Positions 11,116-22,497 of a stretch of 64,000 bases of DNA are shown piece after piece (position 1 is the first letter of the stretch; every line of letters begins with the position of its first letter). The notes under the pieces were generated by a model. It had not been told where the DNA came from, made no database searches, and worked only from the letters and a program-made list of their open reading frames with translations. The translations under genes were made by a program, and so were the position numbers. The stretch comes from Multifurca ochricompacta (lineage: Eukaryota > Basidiomycota > Agaricomycetes > Russulales > Russulaceae): contig WTXG01000001.1 of assembly GCA_022496185.1 (NCBI GenBank), positions 806,001 to 870,000 on the forward strand, written 5' to 3'.

Positions 11116-14100
11116 ATGAATTTAAACGACTATAAGCCATTCGTTTCATTAGCAAAACTTCCACTTCCACTTTCTTCTCGTTTGCTTCCTGCAGCGTGCT
11201 GTCCTGATAAGGATCTTGTCGTCACCATATCCCCTCAGAATGGTAAAGATCACATCACTCTATGGAAAATGCAAGGTTCGAAAAAGTGGGAGGTCGACGT
11301 TCGCTCTGACTCAGTTCGTAATGAAACGATTGTCGACTTGGCATGGTGTCCTAATGGTGTGCTAAGGTAATATTCGCATAGCTTCCTACCACACTGAGCG
11401 CGTGATTATATAGGGCAAGCAATCGCGCTAGTTCACCATCCTCCCCGGATCACCATACACTCTGTTCACGATGGACGCGAGGAGCACTCACCACCTTTCG
11501 TACATGAATTATCAGAGTCTGCAAGGCTGACAGGAGTTTGGTGGTTTAAGGACGACATGCAAGCGGAAACTGACTCTATCCCAGATATCTTCCAACGCCA
11601 TTCGGACATTGTATGTCAATGCAATGACAGCAGGAGGACGGATGCTAACCTCCGCTCCCGTGGAAGTCAGGATCTGCTCACTCAATTATCAAGCATTTAC
11701 CCCTGTTAGATCCGGTCACGGATAATTCACGGGTATTGACGTTCGTACTGGCCCTCTCTTCTCGTTCTACCAGTCTCAAACTGAGCTATAGGGCAACCCA
11801 ACTGTTCTCGTTTCAGAGTGCCTCTTCCTCTTCCATGTCCAAACAGTCTGACCTGCCGGAGGCCATTGCCGCCTGGCCAACATTACCCCCCGACTTTCTT
11901 GCAGCGTCCATTCAACCAGCGGATGTTGCTGGGGAACAAGATGCCAGTCATCTTAAAGATCTGAACAAGTCCGATGACTCGAAAATGAACAGTATTTTAG
12001 TTGTCTCAGATGACACGGGCCATATCCATTGTTTTCTCGATGGCAGCTATCCCCTCGGTGCTATTCTCATCGGAGCAAACTCGACGACGGTGTCGTTACG
12101 AAAGGATCCTCAGAACCCTATCCTTTCTGCTCATCAACAGTCTCATATGGGTGGAACGACTTTATGCCCAACCCGGGTAGAGTTGCCACTATTGAACATG
12201 CGAATTCCTCGTGAATTAGCTAGGACCTCAACGACAGCCCGTGAACTGCTCTGGTACGCTATGCGCGTTCTGGACGAGATGTATGTTGCTTGGTTCGGAT
12301 CCGGTACACAGATTGGCGCCAGGGAGCCCGGAATCAGATGGCTGAAGTCACTTGACGATCTCCAGGCGCAGATGGGCGCATGTATGCATGGCATCATCAT
12401 TTCTCTGTCATCCAGAGCTGACGTTTCCGTAGCTGTAACCGACAATACGTTATCATTGCTTGATTTGACCTTGTTGTTACTTGTAGGCCGATCATCGGAG
12501 GCAGTCTCGGATTACATTGGTAGCGGTGAGCAAATGAGCGAACGAGTAGGTCCATCTTCAACCGTCGCACAAGGCATGGTACAAGCGTGATATATAGGGC
12601 TTACAAAAGTGGGAATCTACGGTGGCAGAGGCCCTAGTGAAGCTTCGCGATTTTTCCGAGTTGCGCGTTGCTCCAGCGTGCCAGCGTCTTCACCTTGTGT
12701 TAGAAGAGATCTTGGGCTGGTCTCAGCTGTAAGCCCTCCCTGTGTGATCACATTGCGTTTACCTCCCTCATCTTTGATCAGGCCCCAGATGTATGGAGCT
12801 TGTGAATTAAAAAAGGACGACATCACTCAGGCAATGAAAATGACTAGTCGTGCTATCTTTTCTGCTAGCTGGCTCTCAGCGGCTGCGCGACGAGAGTTGT
12901 CTCGCTTTAAAGAGTTCATGAGGTGGTTGAGGTTTGGTAAGCGTTTAATGATGAGTGAATAACAGGATTGCATCTTCCTGACAGCAACTACTTAGAAATC
13001 GGCAATGCCAGCCCAGTTGCTGACTCCCAGTCTTCAAATCAACCGCGACATGACATTTTGGAGGTGAATGATTATCTGACAACGGGCCTTGTCAAAAGTG
13101 AGATAGATGCGTGGTTCTGCGGTGGCGTTCCGGACTTCCTGCCACAAGATTTGGGAATACCCCATGACAACCAAAATTTAGCCGCTGCCATAGAGCGAGC
13201 GCGATCCGCATTGCGCGATCCATCGCAGACTGCATGGGCACATGTACGTTCCTATCGCTGTATCCCTTTATGGGGTTAAATTTATACAATATACCAGCCA
13301 GTGGGACATAAAAATATTGGACAATTGGACAGGAACCTTCACGCCTTGATTAAAGATTTGTCGAGTCAATGCCAGGAGATCTTTTCTCATGCCGCCAGTG
13401 GGACTGCACGGGCGGCAAGATGCAAGCCTCCGGATATGTCGCACCCAGCAGGTTCTAGTGACCCCGAAACACACGTTTCGTACAGGATTCGCGAGTGGAA
13501 TGCGGGATACAACCAGGCAAGCACGTTTTAAGTGTCAATGACGTGATCATGAAATTCTGAGTTACGCAGGGTAGTAAACTTCGGGCGCAGTACCTTGCTG
13601 CCTGCAAACCTTTGGTTGGAGAGGGCGCTGATCGTGAGTTTCTGATTTCGGTGTGAATTCAATTATAAAGCACTGAATACATGCTTTTGCTTCCGTAAGT
13701 CTGCGTGCTCCGGCTTGTATACGAACCCATGATTGCAAACGTCAACGCCAAGATAGCGGTAGGAGCGGCCATGCTCCAGTGTAGCGGGGACGGTGTTGGA
13801 AATAATGTCCGCTATAACGTCCTTGATTTCGACTTTTTCGACAATGATAACCTGGTGGTTGTGTTTCGGGTGGATGGCGCGGCAGGTGCGTGTCCCACAG
13901 TAACAGCACTTGTACCACGCGATAAAGCCAATCGTGATCTAGGGATAACGCAGGGACCGACAACGGTTGCAACAGTCGGCTTTTCTGATCTGGATTACCA
14001 AGATTTGCGGCTTTCTACTTCCGTAAACGAGTTGTCTCGAGAGCAGTTGATTGAACACGCCGTAAAAGTATGGAAAGTTGGTCAGGTGCTGTACACCAAA

Positions 14101-14391
14101 AGCGAAGATAATCTTTCCGATTGCTGACGAGGAACGTGCTTATAGATTGCTGCCGTCCTCATGCCGATCAAGCGATCGTATGTGCTGGCAGGTTGCATCA
14201 GTGGAGATGTCTCACTGGCACTGAACGGGAGAATTGGCCGAAGGGTGGCCTGCATTTTAGACCACAAGGAATCTGTACTAGAAGTACTCGACGTTGAAGG
14301 GGAAACGGATGATGAAGAATTAAGGGATGTACATGAAGAAGGGGAAACGAATGGCGACTTGAAAGAAGTATTAGATGGAGTAGGAGATTGA
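11116..14391 (+). CDS. APC4: APC4, anaphase-promoting complex subunit 4
   Basis: APC4 is a scaffold subunit of the APC/C ubiquitin ligase that drives mitotic exit. Eleven exons: 11116-11356, 11414-11610, 11667-12381, 12433-12545, 12598-12728, 12782-12936, 12966-13243, 13298-13516, 13570-13633, 13700-14085, 14146-14391. They sum to 914 codons plus stop with every phase correct. The N-terminal WD40 part contains LPAACCPDKDLV and IVDLAWCPNG. The helical Apc4 long domain contains LLLLVGRSS, then ERGLQKWESTV and APACQRLHLVLEE. The C-terminal sheet has FDFFDNDNLVVVF. The intron at 13517-13569 starts with GC. The intron at 12382-12432 is 51 nt with no stop, so retention would insert 17 residues. The gene starts 77 bp after DRS1 on the same strand. 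Confidence 0.9.
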
Positions 14392-14970
14392 TGGTGATGG
14401 TAAATATATTTAGTGATGAGTAAGTAGTACAGTACACGCTGTGTGTATATATATAAATTGAGGGTGGTTGATGGTGAGGCAGAAGTAGACGGGCGGGAAG
14501 GGAAAGAGAAGGAGGAAGAAGGAGAAGGAGTAGGAGTAGGAGGAGTAGGAGGAGTAGGAGGAGTAGGAGGAGTAGGAGTAGGAGAAGGAGAAGGAGAAGG
14601 AGAATAAGAAGAAAGGAAAATGAAAATAAAAGAAATTAAAAAAAAATAAAAAGAACGGAAGCAAATAAAAAGAATAAAAATAAAAATAAAAATGATGGAT
14701 TTTTATGAGCCAAATACCTGGAAATAGGTCGTAAGCAGTTTTTACTCCCTCTAAACTCACACACACAAACATACAAACACTCTGGCTTTGGCCTCTGAAC
14801 TGAACTGAATACTGAATCTGTGCTGCCATTTAAGATAAAATAAATAAAATCCGGGATATTCCCTGCTGTTCCCCTCATCCATCCCCTCCCTCCCCGTCCC
14901 CGTCCCCGTTCCCGTCCCCGGCGTTGTCTACTTTCTTGCTTTTTTTCCCCCTTCCCCCTCATTTCCTACA
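14392..14970. other. Intergenic spacer and 5' leader of the bZIP gene; no gene seen
   Basis: The stretch holds an AT-rich segment after the APC4 stop, a purine repeat (separate entry), an A-rich block (14630-14690) and a C/T-rich leader with repeated CCCCGT units (about 14880-14925) before the bZIP start. Apparent open frames here are translations of low-complexity DNA. Confidence 0.6.
14505..14640. repeat. Purine-strand microsatellite (GGA/GTA-rich)
   Basis: The + strand is almost pure purine and T: GGAAGAAGGAGAAGGAGTA followed by repeated GGAGTA units and then GGAGAA units. Imperfect units suggest an old, slipping microsatellite. It sits between APC4 and the bZIP gene. Confidence 0.85.
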
Positions 14971-16499
14971 ATGGCTCCGTCAACTCCAAAGGACGACTCT
15001 TCTTCCCGTATTTCTGATACTGCCCTTAGGAAAAAGAAAAATGCTGATGCTCAAGCCGCCTTTAGGGCAAGGCGCGCGAATTATATTGCCACGTTAGAGG
15101 AGACTGGTTCGTAAACAGCTCTCTATCTCTCACTCTCTCTCTCTCTCTCCCTTATCTCTCCCTCTCTTTATCTATCATCTCATTTTTCTTTTTATTTATT
15201 TATTTATCTATTTCATTTTTCCCCTCCAAAGTTACAAACTTGGAGGCTGTCGTTTTACAGCTTCAAGATTCATGTCGTGAAGCCCGTGCAGAGGCAAATG
15301 AGCTCCGTCAGGACAATAATCGTCTTAGGAATGCTGGCAGGGAGCGAGAGAAATTCTGGCGGGCCTTGTGGCAGACCAAAAAAGGGTCGGAATCCCAAGT
15401 AGACGAGTTCCCTCCCCCTCCTGCATGTTTCGGCCCTATGCACCCCCAGATCACTGCTATCAACTCGCAAATCAGTACTGCTGTCGGTCCTTACGCTGAA
15501 GATGCCCTTCATTATCCAACTGGCAACACTCCTCCCTTCTCAGACGTCCCTTATCCTACTAGCACACCAAGCGAACTTGCTACTCGTTCTCCCTCTATTC
15601 CCTATGCTCACGGCGACACTGAATCACACCGGTCAGCAAATCAATTCACCCCTTATCCTTCCCCGCCCCGGAATATCATCCGTGACGTTAGTGACGTTAC
15701 TTGGGCTCCCCCAATAGCCCTCACTGGTTCCTCTGGAGGCGATTCTGGTCATGCTGGAAGTAGTAGTTCTTCTCATTCTCCCACCTTTGTAGAATCACCG
15801 AGCGTGACCACCACAGACATTCCTTACCTCTCCCGTTACTCTGGCCATAACTTTGAGGACCAAAAAATCCTTCCATCGACACTCGATTCCGCTCCTTATC
15901 TTCCAACTAGCCGTTCCCACTCTCCGACATCAACTCGACCGTCCTCATCATCCACATCTCTCACCTCTCCATTTCAATTCCCTTTTAACGACGCTTCTGC
16001 CCCCCATGAAAAAGGCGATTTTGACTATCGACGACACCATCCTCCTGAGGTCACTCTGCACGGTGGAATCGCCGATGTCTCTTTGCTAAGTCATGGAGGC
16101 GACGGCATCCGGTTGAGGCTGGGCGCGCGCCGTTCGGATTCTATGGCAGATCGTCCCCTATTTTCGCCACTTCCCGGTTCGCTAAAGTCGGACGTCGTAA
16201 CTGGTGAAAGCGGCGAGGCGAAGTCGGATATGGCCCATTTAAAACTGAGACCTCGTAGGACGACCACCCATGGAACCCGGTCACCGTCCCCTGGAGCACC
16301 GCCATTATCTGGCACACTCGCCGTCATCAAGGCACAAGCCTTTGGTGCTTTGCGCCGAACGCGCTCTCGTGCAAAGAAAGGAGCAGATAGTGCAGCAAAA
16401 GTTGCCCTAGAAGCCCTAGAAGCACGTGGCATCGGTATGGGCGTGAGCACGGGCTCAAAAAGAGCCCGAATCGAGTACGAGGATGACGACGCCGACTAA
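14971..16499 (+). CDS. bZIP transcription factor
   Basis: This is a nuclear DNA-binding regulator with unknown targets. Exons 14971-15106 and 15232-16499 encode 467 residues. The basic region lies at residues ~20-40 (KKKNADAQAAFRARRANYI) and carries the N-x-x-x-A-x-x-x-F-R-x-R pattern of fungal AP-1-like factors, with Asp replacing one usual Ala. A leucine zipper follows across the intron (VTNLEAVVLQLQDSCREA, then NELRQDNNRL). The rest is a long Ser/Thr/Pro-rich region with a basic C-terminal segment (RRTRSRAKKG) and an acidic end. The single intron is 125 nt, unusually long here, and CT-rich. It cuts the basic region from the zipper. No frame problems. Confidence 0.88.
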
Positions 16500-18642
16500 A
16501 TTCTTATGCTATTCGCTTGTCACTCATTCGTGTTGGTCGCCGAAGAAAAATTACATCAAACGCGATAAACGGTTGTTCTCTCTATATTGCTCTTCGCACG
16601 GAACCGCGTTATTTGGAAAGATGAACATTGGGGATCCATATTGTATGTATATAGTGTGATTTTGCATACCCAGTTGTAAGTAGTATTTTTAGTCGCCATT
16701 CCGTCGTGTATGGCTTTACTTTTATCATCCGGCAAGCCGGCACTACAGCGGTGTTAACAACCACGCAATTCTGTACCTTTAGTACCCGTGATCTCGCTCC
16801 GATGCGAGCGTATCGGAGCTTGGCGGTTACAAGCCGTATGATCGGTCTGACAGTGCACGCCGCGGCGGCTTCGCCTCGGCCGGACATCGACGATCCTGAC
16901 TTGTATGATTTAAGGAAAGGTTCCATCGTTATAGCCGCTGTGCGTTGCATAGGCGACGCACTTAGCCTCGTCTTCTCAGTAATGTCGTCAAGATGGGAGG
17001 GGTGAAGAGTGGGGAGGGGGGGGGGGGGCCGATGGTTCCCGCCCGCCATTTGGACGGCGCTCGCACATTGACGTGCGAAGTACTTCCCCAAACGCAACAG
17101 ACCAATGGCTGAGCGCAACGCAATCAGTTCAAATTTTGTGTTTCAGTTTGGGGCCAGCGGATAGATGATAGTGCATTTTTTTGAGGTTTATGTAGGCGGA
17201 GCGCCGAACCCATGTTTGATCAGGTCGTTCGATGCGGCGCAAACGCCAGTGTTGACTATTGAAGCGGCACCAGGCACGCAATAATTACACCACGGGGCCG
17301 CTGTCTAGGCCCTCAAGTTTGGGGAAGAGAATCACTGCGACCAAAAGAGAGGGTTACACATCATCTACCACCGTCCACTCGGCATGAATGTAACATGTGA
17401 GCGAAAGTTGACCCCCGTTCAAGTTGAAGCTGATCGACGGTTGTGAGAAGGTTGGGCACAAACGGAAATGATTCATGAAGGAGGAATGTCCAATCAGTTT
17501 TTGAAAAAAAAGAAAATGGAAAACGCGAAGTCCACGAGGTCGGTTGGAGGGGGTTTGGCTTCGATACGGACGGCTGCGACGAGGCCAGCACATAAAATGA
17601 TTACAAATACTAATGCCCCTTCCTCCTCCTCCCCCCTCCTCCTCCACCCACCCCACAAGCGTCAATCGTCAATTGAGAACACGAAAAAAACATGCTTGGA
17701 AGCATGGGCAAGGGTGAATGGGTGCGCTGTAAAAGAATCCCCACTGGTGGAAGTAAATAGGTTATAGTAACAACCCTACTTGGGGGGGGGGGGTTGAAGC
17801 CATTCATTAGGCATTTCAACTTCTTCAATCCCACTGAGGATTTAACTCTCAGAACAAAAAGAAAAAAAAAAAGCACCCCAGAAATTAAAAAGCACGGGCT
17901 TACGATAAGCGCGTCTTCCCGCCTCGATTCTGGCGCAAGAGGAACTGCCTTTGATGCTTCCAAGCGGGCGGCGAGCTGTCCTGAATTAGGATTGGCGGCA
18001 TTGACGCCTCGCTTGTTTTCCTAACAGAATTGTTTTTTTTTTATATTTTATTTCAGCCTCATCGTAACCTCGAGTGCTCACGGTAGTTATTATGAAAAAA
18101 GACTTACTGCATTTAACCTTCGTTCAGCTGCTGCTGCTGCTTGTGATCGGCGTGTTTCGGCACCCTGTAATGGTGACCGCTGATACTGGTGATGGGGTTC
18201 TTGTTGCTGTTGTTGTTGTTGTTGTTGTTGCACCTTTGACTTTCCGGTTGTTGATGTAGAGTGGGTTTGAGTCGTTGACGACGAGATTAAGGTGTGTCCT
18301 CCTGTGTGATTTGATGGTTTTGAACAAATTGCACCCATTCGTTGAACTGGAACTGAAAAGACGGGGAAGCAATGAGCGCTTTTAAATATTTATTATTTTA
18401 GACAAGACCGATGGATCGGCTCGCACTAGCTAGTAACGACCACCGCTCGCTACCGTTACTTTACTTTACTAACGCTAACGGTTAGCAATAGCAATCCTCG
18501 CAATTTGACGCCATACACTCAAAAATTAAAAAAGTACAGAGCGCACTGTACCCGCGACCCACCACGTTCCTACAATAATTACTACAAATATCATAGACGG
18601 GAATCCACCCAAGCCTTGACGTCGCCAATACTTGTAATTGCA
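16500..18642. other. 2.1-kb region without a recognisable gene
   Basis: I see no frame with codon structure or homology here. Landmarks are a perfect 8-bp inverted repeat (GCTCCGAT at ~16796 and ATCGGAGC at ~16812), G homopolymers near 17016-17028 and 17780-17790, a CTCCTCC tract near 17620-17645, and CTG/GTT trinucleotide repeats near 18125-18230. A long minus-strand open frame (16609-17118) has no recognisable domain. A non-coding RNA or a fast-evolving gene cannot be excluded. Confidence 0.5.
18124..18232. repeat. CTG and TTG trinucleotide repeats
   Basis: CTG units occur at about 18127-18140 and an uninterrupted run of about nine GTT units at about 18201-18228. Confidence 0.8.
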
Positions 18643-19475
18643 TCATGTGTCGGAAACGGCGATATAATCTCCCCTGCCCATTCCAGAACCAGAACTTGAT
18701 GGCTCCATCCTCAAGTTGGCATCGTCCAATCGTCTCGGTGCCAGTGCCTATAGAGATAAATAACAAACAATGACGTGACGAAGGGAATAAGCACGATTGC
18801 TGAGTTCCTCCCCCCCCCTTGTGAAAGGGGTGCGAACCTACCTGCCACCATTTACGGCCTGTGTGCCAAGGCAAGCTTGTGTCTAAACCCGCCTTGACCA
18901 TCCTCCCTTTAATTCCAGCTCCAAGTAAGAGACCAAAGACTGTAAGCAGGAACAGAGAGACCACCAATTGATCTCGAGGCGAGTCGCGTTCTTTGTTGAC
19001 GCTAGTAAGCTGAGCCGAGCTACGCTTAGCTTTCTAAATCACATACGAAAGCAGCGCGCCTCAACATCGCCTTCTTTCCAGTAGCTGTATCTGGGTCTGT
19101 ATCACCGAGAGAGGCCCCAGCGCAGATGGGTAAATTCTGATTCAGACACCATTGCTTCGTACACGACAGGCATGGCTTGGACGGATTATCAGGGATGTCC
19201 AGGCGAAGGATGGCGTACTTCGTCCCGAAACATATGCCTATCGTTCAGATGAGAAAAAAAAAAAAGACAACGGATGAGTTACTATCACAACACCGACATT
19301 TACAGAAACTGGTAGCTTCCCATTTACTGCCGAGTGCGACAACTGTAGGGAGCTAATATTGGGTGTGAGCAATAATATCGTTCATGATGACAAACTCGAA
19401 CCGTACCAAATGGCTCGAGAATAAGACAAAGGAGAAGAAGAAGAGATTGAAATGGTGCCTTGCAAGCATGACCAT
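18643..19475 (-). CDS. Conserved fungal cysteine-rich type I membrane protein, secretory pathway
   Basis: I do not know a gene name for this family. Exons 19407-19475, 19298-19352, 19047-19237, 18842-18990 and 18643-18747 give 189 residues. Residues 1-23 form a signal peptide (MVMLARHHFNLFFFSFVLF). A lumenal Cys-rich domain follows, with FCKCICFGTKY, PSKPCLSCTKQWC, LPICAG and GDVEARCFQRDSPRDQ. One transmembrane helix (VVSLFLLTVFGLLLGAG) leads into a basic cytosolic tail. One A seems missing near 19074, inside an A run, just before EGDVEARC. With it the exons sum to 190 codons including stop. Cys spacing suggests three or four disulphides. The ER or Golgi location is inferred from topology. 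The gene is head-to-head with ARP1 (174 bp). Confidence 0.75.
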
Positions 19476-19649
19476 GAAGATTAGTTAGTGGTTGAAAGGG
19501 AAAGGGAACAAGACACATTCGTCAGTCCTCACTCTCACAGTCACCCTAACTCACTTTCCTGTCATCCTCACTCACTTTCCCATCATCGTCAATCAACCTT
19601 CCTTTCAAGTTCAATCAATTTCCGCATCGCACCGAACTGGCCGCGTTGA

Positions 19650-21234
19650 ATGTCCGCCGAATACGAAGACGTCCTCACTAACCAGCCAGTGGTCATTGAC
19701 AATGTCCGCATCGACAGGCAATCTCATAGTCACCCCGCTTCATCTCACTCCCTCGTTTTCTCTTTATCTAGGGCTCGGGGACGATCAAAGCCGGCTTCGC
19801 CGGTCAGGATCATCCAAAATGTTTTTTCCCCTCATAGTACGTCCTATGCTCTCTTCTAACCGTGTTCAACGTCAAGTCAGACGGTTCCCAATGTTAGCGT
19901 CGGGCGACCAAAACACGTTCGGGTCATGGCAGGTGCTCTTGAAGGGGACGTTTTCATAGGCAGGAAAGCCCAGGAATTCAGGGGTTTGCTTAAAATCAAG
20001 TACCCTATGGAACATGGCATCGTAACCGACTGGGACGACATGGAACGTATATGGAATTGGGTTTATGCAGAAGAGTTGGGCACTCTCAGTGAGGAGGTGC
20101 GTTTTTGCGTCCGGAAATTCGCGTTGATTCGCTTGATGTTTCGCGTTGCTTGCGATACGTCCAGCATCCGGTGCTGCTCACAGAAGCACCATTAAACCCC
20201 CGAACAAATCGTGAATCTGCAGCGCAAATTTTCTTTGATACTTTCAACGTTCCTGCTCTGTATATATCTGTGCAAGCCGTTTTATCCCTGTATGGGCTAC
20301 CCCATTCTACCAACCCATTCAATCTGAATGTTGCGTAGATACGCGTCTGGTCGAACAACGGGCATTGTTTTAGACTCAGGAGATGGTGTGACACACGCTG
20401 TACCGGTTTTCGAGGGATTCTCCATGCCACATGCTATTCGAAGAGTAGATGTTGCTGGGAGGTACGTCACGATGGCTTCGCCAACATTCCCGTGGGCTGT
20501 CATTGAGCCACAGGGATGTGACGGAGCACCTTCAGCTATTGCTTCGAAAGGCTGGGCACCACCTTCACACTACAGCTGAGCGGGAGGTTGTGCGGGCCAT
20601 CAAGGAAAAGACCTGTTATATCGCGTTAAATCCTCATAAAGAAGAGAAGGATACCCTTGGTCGTACAGAAGTTTTTCGACTGCCGGATGGAAACACCATC
20701 GCGGTATGATTCTTGCTTGGTACGCATTGTATATACTGAGCTTTGCGCACACATAGCTGGGACCGGAGCGATTCCGCGCGGCAGAGATCCTTTTCAACCC
20801 AGAGATTATTGGCCTCGAAGACGCGGGCGTTCATCAAGTTGTGGTCGACTCTATCAATCGCGTAGATATGGATTTACGAAAAAGTTTGTATTCCAACATT
20901 GTTCTAAGTGGAGGTACCACGCTCTGCACTGGTGCGTTGAATCTAGGTCATGCATCACCTGCGTTGCTAATCGGAGTAGGTTATGGCGACCGGCTCTTGA
21001 ACGAGGTGAAAAGAATGAAAGACGGTAAAATTAAGATATACGCTCCTCCAGAGAGAAAATACTCGACGTGGATCGGCGGGTCCATCCTTGCTGGGTTGAA
21101 CACATTCAAAAAGGTCATTTATACAATGTCAGTGCCTTGTTTATACTTTCATTCTGACTATCCCTAAGATGTGGGTATCTGCGGAAGAATATCAAGAAGA
21201 CCCGGACATCATCCACAAGAAATTTGGTTTCTGA
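19650..21234 (+). CDS. ARP1: ARP1 (centractin), actin-related protein of dynactin
   Basis: ARP1 forms the short filament of the dynactin complex that links dynein to cargo. Nine exons (19650-19703, 19772-19836, 19898-20096, 20165-20289, 20339-20461, 20514-20703, 20757-20932, 20981-21113, 21169-21234) encode 376 residues, normal for Arp1. The assignment over conventional actin rests on [17 protein letters not shown] at the N-terminus, [52 protein letters not shown], and the C-terminal [19 protein letters not shown]. Nucleotide-binding segments are intact. The first exon boundary uses a GTCCGC donor. No frame problems in nine exons. Confidence 0.95.
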
Positions 21235-21449
21235 TGTTTGGGTCGTACACTCACTTTTACTTACGTGCAGCGTAATACCGAGACATTAAAATACCCACAC
21301 ATATTCACAGCTGTCTTATTATGTACCAATGACAATGGCCTAGGGCATTGGTGCATATGCATATATTCATGTTTAGCGCGAAAAGCAAAGCATATGCATC
21401 GATGTGATGACGCGAAAGATTTGACATGCAGTATAAGAACAGCCGTGAA

Positions 21450-21482
21450 AAGTGTCGTCGTCGTCGTCGTCGTCGTCGAGAT
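21450..21482. repeat. (GTC)n trinucleotide repeat just past the RPS24 stop codon
   Basis: Eight uninterrupted GTC units (about 21454-21477) lie in the presumed 3' UTR of RPS24, within six bases of its stop codon. Confidence 0.9.
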
Positions 21483-21486
21483 GTTT

Positions 21487-22193
21487 TTACTTGCCTTTCT
21501 TGGGGGGCTCCGCTGCCTTGAGCTTTTTGGTTCCGCGGAGCTGAAGACGTGTGAATACAGCAATCAAGGAACTGGAGACAAACAGACCTTCTTTGCGCGA
21601 TTCTTGCGTTCCTTGCGTAACTTACGGGACGCCTTGTCCACTTTTTCTTTAAGGCCGGCCTACAGTGCGTTAGTACACATCTCTAAGCAGGAGATGTTGG
21701 GGGAGGGGGGGGAGAAGGAATGGGAGACTCACCCGCACTAAGCGGTACTTTGGTTCAAACTTTTTTTGGGACTCCTCGTTATCGTAAATTAAAGCAAAAC
21801 CCGTGCTCCGACCACCACCAAAGTGGGTTTTGAATCCGAAAGGAATAACACGAGCCTTGTCAGCCTTATAGATTGCGGCGAGCTTCTCAGATAACTCGGC
21901 CCTGGAAATCGGCGGTCGCGACGGGTGAAGTACGTCGACGACAAACTGACGACGAGAGAGGAGGCGATTTGTGGTGAATTTCCTAGTGCGGATTGTGACT
22001 GGGGCCGAGTTATCCTGCAGAAGAGTGTGTGAGCGTGTGTCGCACGAATGGTAGGATAATCAGCATCAGCAGCATCATCCAGACGCGGACAGATCCATCC
22101 AGCACATCTGACGCGCTTTTCACCGATAATTTTACAAGTCTCCATGTTTCTGCGCCTAATATGAGTTGTATAGAGAACCGAACTCACTGCCAT
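21487..22193 (-). CDS. RPS24: Cytosolic 40S ribosomal protein eS24
   Basis: This is a small-subunit ribosomal protein. Exons 22188-22193, 21733-22014, 21588-21659 and 21487-21540 give 137 residues. The first coding exon contains only ATGGCA, a layout common in fungal ribosomal protein genes. Family motifs are [50 protein letters not shown] and the basic C-terminal helix with [16 protein letters not shown]. The first intron (173 nt) is much longer than others here, which is typical for ribosomal protein genes. The gene is head-to-head with a UPF0132-like gene and tail-to-tail with ARP1. Confidence 0.96.
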
Positions 22194-22497
22194 GGCTTCG
22201 TCCTGCGATGTGTCTTAAGGTCGGTGTCTCTTGAGGAGGCTGCTGCAACCAGTTGTATACGCACTAGATGCCTGTGAACCCGTGGGATAATTGACTTTTA
22301 TTGGAAGTCCGTTCGGGAATAGCCGAATTCAAGATCTATCACCACACCATCACCATCTACTCTACTCTACTGACCTAACGTAACAACATCCGCGTAATAC
22401 GCAACGGGCATTCATTTTGTTCACACACTTCACTTTCATTTACATTTACATTTACTTGTAACTTGTAACATTTACTCAACTCACTGCACTCCATAAA

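Noticed and set aside
11611..11670. A frame break in APC4 at the second intron
   Set aside because: Using the AAG acceptor at 11666 instead of the CAG at 11670 restores the frame, and the full gene sums to exact codons.
14410..14962. Minus-strand frames rich in Ser-Tyr and Phe
   Set aside because: They are direct translations of the purine/pyrimidine microsatellite and A/T-rich DNA.
16609..17118. Minus-strand open frame of 169 residues in the gene desert
   Set aside because: No domain, no splice partner, atypical composition; a competing open frame exists on the other strand over the same DNA.
18643..19475. Naming the Cys-rich membrane protein as yeast Psg1
   Set aside because: General topology is similar, but I cannot support orthology by eye, so no symbol was given.
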